Source of the DNA: CAZSMC01 sp964607755
GTDB taxonomy: Bacteria; Zhuqueibacterota; Zhuqueibacteria; Residuimicrobiales; Krinioviventaceae
Assembly: GCA_964607755.1 (NCBI GenBank)
Contig: CAZSMC010000004.1
Coordinates: 1 to 64,000 of the forward strand
Reading direction: 5' to 3'
Length of the DNA stretch: 64,000 nucleotides
Every line of letters starts with the position of its first letter. Positions within the stretch are counted from its first letter, which is position 1. Of the stretch, positions 53,860 to 62,082 are shown in pieces. The notes under the pieces were generated by a model. The model had not been told where the DNA came from. It saw nothing but the letters and a program-made list of their open reading frames with translations, and made no database searches. Both the position numbers and the translations under genes were made by a program.

Positions 53860-54834
53860 TTATGTTTCTCTGTCAACAGAAGATTGGACTAAAGAAACAA
53901 GCCGTTGTTTTTCAGGTGAATCCGGGTAAGTGTTGAGTGCTTGTTGCGCCTTTTGCGCATAGCTTTGAGCCAGATGCCTGGCATAATCCACTCCGCCCCG
54001 ATTTTTTGTATACTGAATAATTTTCTGAATCACCTTATCTTCATCAACGCCCTGGTCTATCCATTTTATGATTTCGTCTTTTTTAGAACCATCATTTGTT
54101 TTCAGAGCGTGAATAAGCGGCAGGGTTATTTTTCCCTCCCGGAGATCGTTACCGATGGGCTTGCCGAGTTTTGAGGTATCGCCGACAAAATCCAACAAGT
54201 CATCCATGATCTGAAACGCCATACCAAAATTTTCACCAAACCGGTCCATCAGTCGCAGGTGCTTGTCATCACGCTTTGTAGCAAGTACGCCCAATTGACA
54301 CGAAGCGCCGAACAGAGCGGCTGTTTTTTTAGAGATAATTTCAAAATATTTTCGTTCAGAAGCATTCGGGTCTTCTGCCAATGCCACCTGCAAAAGCTCC
54401 CCTTCGGTTATTCGCTCTGCAGCGGCGGATAAAATATCAATCGCTTCCAAATCCCGAAGTGCTGAAATACCAGATAACGTTTTAGAAAATAAGAAATCTC
54501 CCACCAGCACGGAAATCTTGTTGTCCCACAAATCATTGATGGTCGGAGCGCCACGACGAAGATGAGATTCATCCACAACATCATCGTGGAGAAGCGTGGC
54601 TGTGTGAAACATCTCGACTACAATTCCTGCATTTATAACCTTTTGATTGATCTCTCCGTGTAATTGAGCTGCCAGGAACACAAGCAAGGGGCGAAATCTT
54701 TTGCCGCGTTTGCCGGCTATATAATGGACAACATGGTCGGCTAATGGTACGCTTGAAGAGAGTTTATTTTTGAATTGAATTTCAAATTCATCGAGAAATG
54801 TTTGAACCGGTGCCGTAATTTCCGTAATATTCAC
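53860..54834 (-). CDS. Polyprenyl diphosphate synthase (all-trans, long chain)
   Basis: The 324-aa enzyme condenses isopentenyl diphosphate onto allylic diphosphates to make the side chain of menaquinone or a similar quinone. The first Asp-rich motif DDVVD is at residues 84-88, the second DDLLD at 211-215 (QIMDDLLDFVGD), and the lysine-arginine start GKRGKRFRP is at 41-49. It resembles octaprenyl/heptaprenyl synthases (IspB/HepT type); chain length cannot be read reliably. GTG 54834 follows AAGGA. It is the first gene of a minus-strand unit with the UXS-like gene. Confidence 0.92.
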   Translation of the reverse strand: MNITEITAPVQTFLDEFEIQFKNKLSSSVPLADHVVHYIAGKRGKRFRPLLVFLAAQLHGEINQKVINAGIVVEMFHTATLLHDDVVDESHLRRGAPTINDLWDNKISVLVGDFLFSKTLSGISALRDLEAIDILSAAAERITEGELLQVALAEDPNASERKYFEIISKKTAALFGASCQLGVLATKRDDKHLRLMDRFGENFGMAFQIMDDLLDFVGDTSKLGKPIGNDLREGKITLPLIHALKTNDGSKKDEIIKWIDQGVDEDKVIQKIIQYTKNRGGVDYARHLAQSYAQKAQQALNTYPDSPEKQRLVSLVQSSVDRET

Positions 54835-55014
54835 GATTTTCCTTCAAATAACTATTTATAAAATAAATATGATACTTTTTTAAATTTATTAATTAATTTA
54901 CTGCAAGTCAACCTTAAACTCTTATCATACATAGCTAATAATTGATGAAACAAACGTTGTAAAATCTCGTATCTTTGTTCGAGTAAAAAACCATAATATT
55001 GCGGGATAAATAGG

Positions 55015-55809
55015 ATGAAAAGATATTATTATCACACCGGACTTTTACTTTTTGTTGCTTTGACAGCTTTTGTCCATGCCGGGACGATTAGCCGCGAATA
55101 TAAAAAACAAATTGATTTTCAAAGTGGCGGTGATATTTCGATTGAAAATACAAATGGGAATATTATAGTCGACACCTGGCCCAGAAACAATGTGCAGGTT
55201 ATCGCCGAAATCAAAGTCCGCTCGAACAGTAAACGTAAAGCACGGGAATATCTGGAGCGCACGGAAATTATTATCCGCAAAAGAGGTAATCGAATGGAAA
55301 TCCGCGTGGACAAACCGGATTTTAGGAGCGGTAACTTTTTTGACTGGATTTTCAGTGGAGGTCAGCCAAATGCCAGCATTGACTTTTGGATCAAGATTCC
55401 AGAGCGCTCAAACCTGCAAGCCAGATCGGTCAATGGTTCAGTGGAAACCTCGGGCATAAAAGGCCGGGCTGAGCTCGAAACGACAAACGGTAAAATCCTG
55501 GCTAATAATATGCATGGTGCTGTTGATGCCGAAACAACAAATGGCAGCATTTATGTGGATATTACCAGTTCTATTCTGGCAGATGAAATGCGATTGCATA
55601 CGGTCAACGGAAGTGTTAAACTTGAATTGCCATCTGACATTGATGCAGATTTGCATATCTCAACTGTAAATGGTTCCATCAACACAGATTTCCCGGTGTC
55701 TGTTCGCGGCAAATGGGGACCAAAAAGTGTAGATGGCAAACTTAACAGGGGCGGAATGCCAATCGATATAAGCACTGTTAATGGCAGTGTTAATATTTTA
55801 GAAAATTAG
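55015..55809 (+). CDS. DUF4097 beta-helix protein, exported
   Basis: The 264-aa product has a signal peptide (TGLLLFVALTAFVHAG), then repeated short beta strands of the DUF4097 type, each carrying TxNGxI/V turns: SIENTNGNIIVDTW, ARSVNGSVETSG, LETTNGKILAN, AETTNGSIYVD, LHTVNGSVKLE and ISTVNGSVNI. These form a right-handed beta-helix-like adhesin fold; function is unknown. In FCB bacteria the family is often near RND pumps or anti-sigma genes, which are absent here. A clean terminator follows. Confidence 0.85.
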   Translation: MKRYYYHTGLLLFVALTAFVHAGTISREYKKQIDFQSGGDISIENTNGNIIVDTWPRNNVQVIAEIKVRSNSKRKAREYLERTEIIIRKRGNRMEIRVDKPDFRSGNFFDWIFSGGQPNASIDFWIKIPERSNLQARSVNGSVETSGIKGRAELETTNGKILANNMHGAVDAETTNGSIYVDITSSILADEMRLHTVNGSVKLELPSDIDADLHISTVNGSINTDFPVSVRGKWGPKSVDGKLNRGGMPIDISTVNGSVNILEN

Positions 55810-56162
55810 ATAACATAGCTCTCCTGCAAACCCGGTGATTTGTTTCACCGGGCTTTATTATTCCTCACTGGTTCACCTCATTTTTCAGCCTGGCAATCAT
55901 GGCTCCAAATCACCTGTCATTTTGATTTTCAAACGGATGAATATTGGGAACATTTTTACCAAAATGTGGTATTTTTTTAAAGTTCTAACCATAATTATTA
56001 TCTGTGATTTGTTTGTACATACAAAAATTTTCAGATAATTACGATTTTGAAATTTTAATTATTGATGAATTGGTTAAAATTGTTTATTATTTACATTAGA
56101 TATCAAATGATGGCGTTGCCGTTATTAGTTTTTGTTACAAAACGGTAAAGAGGTGAGTTTTT
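55810..56162. other. Intergenic region after the DUF4097 gene
   Basis: About 350 AT-rich bases. It contains the terminator at 55831-55855 and, just before the next gene, GAGGTGAG as ribosome site. A short frame at 55835-56038 crosses the terminator and lacks any sign of coding. Confidence 0.5.
55831..55857 (+). terminator. Intrinsic terminator after the DUF4097 gene
   Basis: A perfect 8-bp stem CCCGGTGA/TCACCGGG (55831-55838 with 55845-55852), with a six-base loop, is followed by CTTTATTATT. Confidence 0.8.
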
Positions 56163-56438
56163 ATGGGATTATTTGAATTACAAAAACCACGTCAATTCAA
56201 AATAGAAACATATTATTATAATCCCGAAAAAGAATTAAGCGATGACAAACCGCGGGTGCATTTTCGTAGAATTCTCCGGTCCGAACGCATTGAAAAAAAA
56301 TCTCCTGTCAGATTGATAGCCGCTCTTATCCTTGTTTTGTGGGCTATCATTTACCTGAGCAGACAGGGTGAACCGATCCCCAAGGATGACAGACCGGTTA
56401 CAACTTTTCAGGTTGAAGAAGTTCAGGTTGTCGACTGA
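56163..56438 (+). CDS. Small single-pass membrane protein, 91 aa
   Basis: The family is unknown. The N-terminal half is basic and Tyr-rich (FELQKPRQFKIETYYYNPEK), residues about 51-66 are hydrophobic (RLIAALILVLWAIIYLS), and the tail is acidic (FQVEEVQVVD). GAGGTGAG precedes ATG 56163. A terminator follows, so it is transcribed alone. A small cytoplasmic head with one membrane anchor is the best description. Confidence 0.7.
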   Translation: MGLFELQKPRQFKIETYYYNPEKELSDDKPRVHFRRILRSERIEKKSPVRLIAALILVLWAIIYLSRQGEPIPKDDRPVTTFQVEEVQVVD

Positions 56439-56776
56439 TGTGCAAAAGGTATGTTCTCCCATATATCACAACGGGAAAACATACTTTTGAGACTAGTTTT
56501 GCACTTGCAAACATTGCTGACCCGTTCAGAAATGCATAGATATGTGGTGTGAAAAACCCTGTTTTTGCAAATCATTCATTACGTTATAAATATAAAACTT
56601 CCGGTCCAAATTTTTCCATAAAAGCATTTTTCCAATTTAGACCGACATGCCAACCACTCATAAATACGTCCAAACTGCATAAGGATAATAATTGGCGCCG
56701 AAATGCAAAAGTCAGTTTCCTCTGAATTCATGACTTTTGCCGTCAGTTGGACCTTGTGTACGTGAACATAAAAATT
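56439..56776. other. Intergenic region before the adenylate cyclase gene
   Basis: About 340 bases with no supported gene. It contains the terminator at 56449-56488; the rest shows nothing beyond AT-rich sequence that may hold the cyclase promoter. Confidence 0.45.
56449..56488 (+). terminator. Intrinsic terminator after the small membrane protein gene
   Basis: The stem GTATGTTCTCCC/GGGAAAACATAC (56449-56460 with 56473-56484), with one mismatch, is followed by four T. Confidence 0.65.
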
Positions 56777-58267
56777 ATGGCCTTTATGCGAAAACCAATT
56801 ACGATCGTATCTGGCACTTTTAAATTTTTCTCCAGCCTCAAAGAGGCGGCAAAATGGTGGTTTGCTTCCTTGCGTATTCGCACCAAATTTGTCGTTGTGG
56901 TTGGTCTCTTGGTGATTGCATTAATTGGATCCCTTTCTTATACTTTTTTAATAAACCTCAACAATGCCCTTTACGAACGTGTTGCTGAAACCTGCCAATT
57001 ATCGTTGCGCCATTTAACTCAAGCCATAAAAGACGATCTTGTTCTTCACTACAACACTGAACTCGTACCTGATGAACAAAGCCAGCATCTTGGTTACATT
57101 AAAGAAGCTGTTTTCAAGGTGAACCGCGAGGACATCGATGGATTGGAATATGCTTTTGTCGTCGACCGTTACGGCAAAATTATTGCCCACACCGATATGG
57201 ATCAGATCAATCAAAAAGTCTCCTACGCAGACAGCCTGACATTTCGGCGTCTGGAAAAGCAAAAGCTTGTCACCGACAGAAATACGATCAAGCTTTTGCA
57301 TCCAATCTTTGCTAAAAATGCAGCCGGCGAAGACGTGTTCCTTGGTGTTGCTGCGCTTGGATTTTCCCGGCATGTGATCACAGCCCCCATCCGCAAAGTT
57401 TCAGGTTCAGTTATTTCTATTATGCTCTTTGCCACCTTGTTAACAGTACTGCTTGTTTTGTTGATGGCGCGCCGGATGACAAGGCAGATCGAGGTGCTCA
57501 GCAAAGGTGTCCGGCGGCTGGAAGAGGGCAGTCTGAAACATCGCATTCCAGTACTATCAAATGATGAACTTGGGCAATTTGCAACGGAATTCAATGCCAT
57601 GCTGCACGCTATGCGCGAAAAAAAATACATGCAAAAATTTCTGTCAAAGTTTACCATGCGGGCAATTCAGGACGGCTCGCTATTGTCTTCGTTGCCAAAG
57701 TCAATTCACCGCCGCAAAGTCACATTGCTGTTTTCCGATATCCGTCGCTTTTCCGAGTTGACAGAAAAGCTTGCCCCTGAACAAATCGTAGAGCTCATAA
57801 ACGTATATCTCGATGTTCAGGCCACGATTATTGAAAAAAACAGCGGCGTAGTGGACAAGTTTATCGGCGATGAAGTGATGGCCATTTTTGACGGCGACAA
57901 CCAGTCCGATATTGCGCTTCAATCAGCTATCGAAATCCAGCGGGCAATACAAAAACTCAACAAGAATCGATTGAAACATGGCCAAACAATCCTGACTGTA
58001 GGTGTTGGCGTGCACACTGGTTTTGCTGTCATGGGCAATATGGGTTCCCAAAACAGAATGGATTACACAGTCATCGGCGATGTCGTCAATCTGGCGCGCT
58101 ACTTGTGCGCCATTGCCAAACCCGGGCAAATCCTGACGCCAAAACAAATAACCCGCTATCTGACCAAAGAATATGACACCAATCCGCTTACTTCCGCAAG
58201 AGTTAAAGGACGAAAAAGTCCTGTAGAACTTTTAGAAATTGAATACGAACATGTTCTTGCCTCGTAA
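56777..58267 (+). CDS. Class III adenylate/guanylate cyclase with sensor and HAMP domain
   Basis: The roughly 496-aa membrane protein has TM1 near residue 40 (FVVVVGLLVIALIGSLSYTF), a periplasmic dCache-like sensor (LEYAFVVDRYGKIIAHTDMD), TM2 (ISIMLFATLLTVLLVLLMA), HAMP (LSKGVRRLEEGSLKHRIPVL) and a C-terminal cyclase. Metal-binding Asp residues are in TLLFSDIRRFSEL and DKFIGDEVMAIFDG; the base-specifying region is NRMDYTVIGDVVNLAR. The Lys/Asp pattern suggests ATP over GTP, unproven. ATG 56777 is preferred over a TTG 10 codons upstream. It overlaps the next gene by 17 bases. Confidence 0.85.
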   Translation: MAFMRKPITIVSGTFKFFSSLKEAAKWWFASLRIRTKFVVVVGLLVIALIGSLSYTFLINLNNALYERVAETCQLSLRHLTQAIKDDLVLHYNTELVPDEQSQHLGYIKEAVFKVNREDIDGLEYAFVVDRYGKIIAHTDMDQINQKVSYADSLTFRRLEKQKLVTDRNTIKLLHPIFAKNAAGEDVFLGVAALGFSRHVITAPIRKVSGSVISIMLFATLLTVLLVLLMARRMTRQIEVLSKGVRRLEEGSLKHRIPVLSNDELGQFATEFNAMLHAMREKKYMQKFLSKFTMRAIQDGSLLSSLPKSIHRRKVTLLFSDIRRFSELTEKLAPEQIVELINVYLDVQATIIEKNSGVVDKFIGDEVMAIFDGDNQSDIALQSAIEIQRAIQKLNKNRLKHGQTILTVGVGVHTGFAVMGNMGSQNRMDYTVIGDVVNLARYLCAIAKPGQILTPKQITRYLTKEYDTNPLTSARVKGRKSPVELLEIEYEHVLAS

Positions 58268-60503
58268 GAGAATCATTTTAGTTACATTTATCTTTTACGC
58301 TGTTTTTATCTTTTCCGACGGATTTTCTAAAACGGATTTATCCCGTTTCTCGCCTGGCGCCTCGGCTGTCGGCTTGGGACATTCCGGTGTGGTGGGTATG
58401 AATGATCCGACCTGGCTTTACTGGAATCCAGCCGGATTGGCACATTTAAAATCTCAATATGCCACTTTTTCAATGCACAAAGTCTATCAGCTCAATTATC
58501 TGGCATACTCTCATTATGTTCCGTTTATCGGAACATTTGCCGGCGGCATGGCTCATTCATTTCCTGGCGAGGCTGAACTCATTTCAGCCGGTTGGGGACA
58601 AAAAATATGGCGCGATATCTCTCTGGGCTTTTCAACATCGCTTGTTCGCTCGGAAACGGATAAAGGCCAGTTCGGTATTGGTGTGCTGTATCAGCCATCC
58701 CGCCAATCCATTGCCTGGTCAGGATTGTCAGACATCATCGGCAACCGGCTGACGTTAAGTTTCGCTCCCCAGTCGCTACCCTTTCGCAAAGCGTGGCAGG
58801 TACGCACCGGTATTCTGTATGAAATCATTCCGCAGCGGGTCAAAATGACATGGGCGCATCATTCTGAACCGAATCAGGGAACCAGTCATCTTGGTCTCGT
58901 ATTGTGTCCGGATGCTCAAACAGAAATTTTTGCAGGATTTCAAAAGTACACATTTAGCGATTTATCACTTGGTGTGGGATGGCGTTGGGAAAATCTGAAC
59001 CTGACCTGTACGTATAACAATACCAGAGAAAAAATTGTCATTTCTGCGGCTGTTTTAATTGGCGGAAGCGCTGCAGAACGAGCAGAAAGACAATACAATC
59101 AGGCTTTAAACGATATACAGCACAACAAAAAAAAATCGGCCCGGCGCCATGTTCACAAAGCTCTAACTTTTAATCCGGCTCATGAAAAAGCCTCTATCCT
59201 CCTGAATATTCTCGAATCGATTATCGACAAGGAAAGCCAAAAAATAGATTCTCTAGTTCAACGAGCTGAACATTATCAAAAACGTGGCTGGTATGTGAGC
59301 GCGGCCACAGAGTATCATGAAATACTAAAGATCGATCCCTATAATGAGGAGGCACAAGAAGCGCTGGCCATGCTCCGCCCTAAAGTCAATACCAGCACAA
59401 AACGGTGGTTTATACTCGGCACAAAAGCGCTTAAAGCGGCCAAATTAAAGCAGGCAAAAAAAATATTTGAGACTATTTTACTTGTCCGGCCAGAGCACAA
59501 ACAATCAAAACAATACGTAGAAAAAATTAAAGAATATTACAATAACAAAGCCGAGCAGTTGTATTATAAAGCTCTTGGTTTTTACAAACAGGGTCAACGT
59601 GACAGAGCGCACGCTCATTTCAAAGATGTGATCGAAATCATTCCTGACCATGCCGAGGCGCAAGAGTATATCACAAAAATTGAAAAAGAACAACAACAGG
59701 AAAAAGAAAGGATCGACTTTTTATTAAACCGGATCGACATTGCCGAATCGGAAGGCCGGCTTGTATTTGCGCTGCAAACGTGTCAGGAAATTCTGGATAT
59801 CGATCCGGATAATGAAACCGCGCTGACCAGAGCCGAGGAAATCAATCAACGTTTAAACCAGTACATCCAATATCACATGCGCCGGGGACGAGTTGCTTTT
59901 GAATCACAAGACTATGCACAAGCACAACGCGCTTTTGAAACTGTTTTGACACTCAATCCTCAGCACAATGGCGCTCATGTGTACTTGAGACGCATTTCAG
60001 AAACGACATCGTCACAGACATCAACATTAATTGATTCTGTTTATCAACTGATTAAACGCCGTGAATGGAACGATGCCTATGTGCTTCTGGATTCTCTGGA
60101 AAGAATCAACCCCGGATTTGCAGAATCCGATTCTCTGCGCGAGTATCTTGACAGAAAAATCGATGCTAATAAAAAATTGACTATTGCGCGCAATCACATG
60201 CTGGACGAAGAGTATGCCCAGGCAATGTCGATTCTAAATCAGATTGTCGAAAAAAATCCAAATTATGAAAATGCGTTTCTTCTTCGCACCCGTTGCCAGC
60301 AGCAAATGGATCGCTATGCTGAAAATTACTATAATCGCGGTATTCGTCACTATACAGAGGAAAATTACCAAAAAGCCATCAATGCCTGGAACAAGGTGCT
60401 GGAAGTTAATCCAAATCACAAAGGCGCGATAGAATATATTCGCCGGGCGCGCGAACGTCTGGAGGCGTTGGAAAGATTACCCCATGATGAAAAAGTGAGA
60501 TAA
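58251..60503 (+). CDS. PorV-like barrel protein with long TPR tail
   Basis: The 750-aa product has a signal peptide (RIILVTFIFYAVFIFSDGFS), an N-terminal barrel at about 25-270 with the PorV/PorQ-like start SPGASAVGLGHSGVVGMNDP and LYWNPAGLAHL, then some ten TPRs up to residue 740 (YVSAATEYHEILKIDPYNEE, ALGFYKQGQRDRAHAHFKDV, YTEENYQKAINAWNKVLEVN). A surface-exposed or periplasmic TPR scaffold anchored in the outer membrane is likely. It is translationally coupled to the cyclase by a 17-base overlap, suggesting a shared signalling or motility role (inference). Confidence 0.78.
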   Translation: MFLPRKRIILVTFIFYAVFIFSDGFSKTDLSRFSPGASAVGLGHSGVVGMNDPTWLYWNPAGLAHLKSQYATFSMHKVYQLNYLAYSHYVPFIGTFAGGMAHSFPGEAELISAGWGQKIWRDISLGFSTSLVRSETDKGQFGIGVLYQPSRQSIAWSGLSDIIGNRLTLSFAPQSLPFRKAWQVRTGILYEIIPQRVKMTWAHHSEPNQGTSHLGLVLCPDAQTEIFAGFQKYTFSDLSLGVGWRWENLNLTCTYNNTREKIVISAAVLIGGSAAERAERQYNQALNDIQHNKKKSARRHVHKALTFNPAHEKASILLNILESIIDKESQKIDSLVQRAEHYQKRGWYVSAATEYHEILKIDPYNEEAQEALAMLRPKVNTSTKRWFILGTKALKAAKLKQAKKIFETILLVRPEHKQSKQYVEKIKEYYNNKAEQLYYKALGFYKQGQRDRAHAHFKDVIEIIPDHAEAQEYITKIEKEQQQEKERIDFLLNRIDIAESEGRLVFALQTCQEILDIDPDNETALTRAEEINQRLNQYIQYHMRRGRVAFESQDYAQAQRAFETVLTLNPQHNGAHVYLRRISETTSSQTSTLIDSVYQLIKRREWNDAYVLLDSLERINPGFAESDSLREYLDRKIDANKKLTIARNHMLDEEYAQAMSILNQIVEKNPNYENAFLLRTRCQQQMDRYAENYYNRGIRHYTEENYQKAINAWNKVLEVNPNHKGAIEYIRRARERLEALERLPHDEKVR

Positions 60504-60504
60504 G

Positions 60505-60682
60505 ATAATTTTTAGTGAATTTTAGTGCTTTTGTGTTTTCGCCAAAGGAAGAAGCAGCCACTAAATCACTAAGACTCAAAAGAACACGAAAATAATTTAG
60601 TGGAATTTGGTGTTTTAGTGATTTCGGGGCAAAGAAAAAAGCAGCCACTAAAACTCTAAATCACAAAAGGACACTAGAAATA
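60505..60682. repeat. Two tandem copies of an 85-90 bp partly palindromic repeat
   Basis: Copy A spans about 60505-60590 and copy B about 60591-60682. Both run TTTAGTG-A/T-rich-TTTTCG, then CAAAG, then an exact AAGCAGCCACTAAA, then CAAAAG-ACAC-GAAA. The ends of each copy are rough inverted repeats (TTTAGTG and CACTAAA). The unit looks like a dispersed intergenic element or repeat-type terminator; no ORF fits. Confidence 0.6.
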
Positions 60683-60709
60683 TTTTTTCTCATCCCGCCA
60701 ATTTTGAAA

Positions 60710-61954
60710 TCATGACGCTGTCGGATCGAGAATTTTTCCGATGAACAAGATCGTGTCGCTGCTGTGCTCACGGATAAAAAAGAGAAACGGATGGTCCACT
60801 CGCATAACAAAACCTTTGGGCCCCGGACCTACAGATGTCACACCCACTCCCACAGAGGTGACTGCGGCGGCCTCGGTTCCTTCTTCGTTCACATCCACAA
60901 AAGTTTTGTGCTTGACGTTATCGATATAAATATTGCCGGGTGCATTTTTACTGATTCGCGAAAAATCGGCGTTATGCTTGTCAAAAGCAACAGCCATTCC
61001 CATGTCAGAAAGGGCATCGTTTAATGTCTTGTCATATCTCATCTTGAACTTTGGCAAATGCAGCGTGCCCTTTTGCTGTGTAAAGGCACCAATCCAGTTT
61101 TTCCAGTTCGTTTTATTGAGCTGTTCAATGAGCTCGTTCAGCCCGGTTTTATCGCGCGGTAAAAAGACAGTCATGCGAAAATGCCCCTGACCATACGGCA
61201 AATCGATCACCTGCATCATGTCATTTTCGAAATAGCGGAAACGGTCATTCGTCTGAACCATCATATCGACATCTGTCGTCTGCCTGCCGATCAGTTGAAA
61301 TACTTCTTCTTGCGTCTTTTCCTTGTCAAATTCAAAAGTCCAGGTGCCGTTAAAATAAATCGCGTTTATCAGGAACATGATCATTGAAGGCTGAATCTCG
61401 TCGATAATCTGGTCAATTTTGTTGTTTGTCTGCTCGCTGACCCAGCTATTGATGATGTTTACTGATTTCGGGTTGTTAAAATCCAGTGGCCGGACAGCAG
61501 CATCAAAATATTTTTTGTTCACATCCAAAAAATCAGCTTCAACCTGGAATGTGTCCCGGTACCATATTGAATTGGCAATATCGAATTGGACTCGCGAATC
61601 AGCCGTAGTCAACAGCTCGATCAAACTGTTGTAAGCCTTGTTTATTTCCCCACGATCCATATCCAGGCTCAGCGTCGAGCGCATGGCTGTTTCTGTCGTG
61701 CCCTCTGCTCCGTTCAGAGTCATGCCGAGCGCCATGGAAACACTAAGTGGTGAGATGAATTGGTTTTTTTCAGGTTCGCTTTGATGCAGTTCATGAAAAA
61801 AACGGAATCCGAACGACGTGCTGGCCTGATTAATTTGCTGCTCTGATTTTGTTAGAGCCCGGATATTGCCTTTTAACGGTGTTACCCCAAAATCACGTGA
61901 GCAGGAAAATGTCAAAAATAAAATACCTGCTAACATCAATGATAATCCTTTCAT
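60710..61954 (-). CDS. Serpin family protease inhibitor, lipoprotein
   Basis: The 414-aa protein has a lipoprotein signal (MLAGILFLTFSCS, Cys18) and a complete serpin core: NQFISPLSVSMALGM, ANSIWYRDTF, LINAIYFNGTW and LPKFKMRYD. The inhibitory hinge EEGTEAAAVT is at 357-366, with the usual P15 Gly, P14 Thr and small P12-P9 residues. DHPFLFFIRE is the distal signature. Alignment by length suggests Thr-Ser at the scissile bond, but the loop is about five residues longer than in antitrypsin, so this is uncertain. AGGAGG precedes ATG 61954; upstream in-frame codons are not needed. Confidence 0.92.
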   Translation of the reverse strand: MKGLSLMLAGILFLTFSCSRDFGVTPLKGNIRALTKSEQQINQASTSFGFRFFHELHQSEPEKNQFISPLSVSMALGMTLNGAEGTTETAMRSTLSLDMDRGEINKAYNSLIELLTTADSRVQFDIANSIWYRDTFQVEADFLDVNKKYFDAAVRPLDFNNPKSVNIINSWVSEQTNNKIDQIIDEIQPSMIMFLINAIYFNGTWTFEFDKEKTQEEVFQLIGRQTTDVDMMVQTNDRFRYFENDMMQVIDLPYGQGHFRMTVFLPRDKTGLNELIEQLNKTNWKNWIGAFTQQKGTLHLPKFKMRYDKTLNDALSDMGMAVAFDKHNADFSRISKNAPGNIYIDNVKHKTFVDVNEEGTEAAAVTSVGVGVTSVGPGPKGFVMRVDHPFLFFIREHSSDTILFIGKILDPTAS

Positions 61955-62082
61955 GGCCAATCCTCCTGAGAATAAAACAAGTGAACTCTCTCCCCCAAAT
62001 AAACATTGATTTCTTGAAACAATTTTGTTAATTTTAAAGTTTCTCATGCGTTTAACTTTTCCAGGAGCAAAAAGGTTCATTT

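Noticed and set aside
55835..56038. A 67-codon plus-strand ORF after the DUF4097 gene
   Set aside because: It begins inside the terminator hairpin, has no ribosome site and no recognisable sequence.
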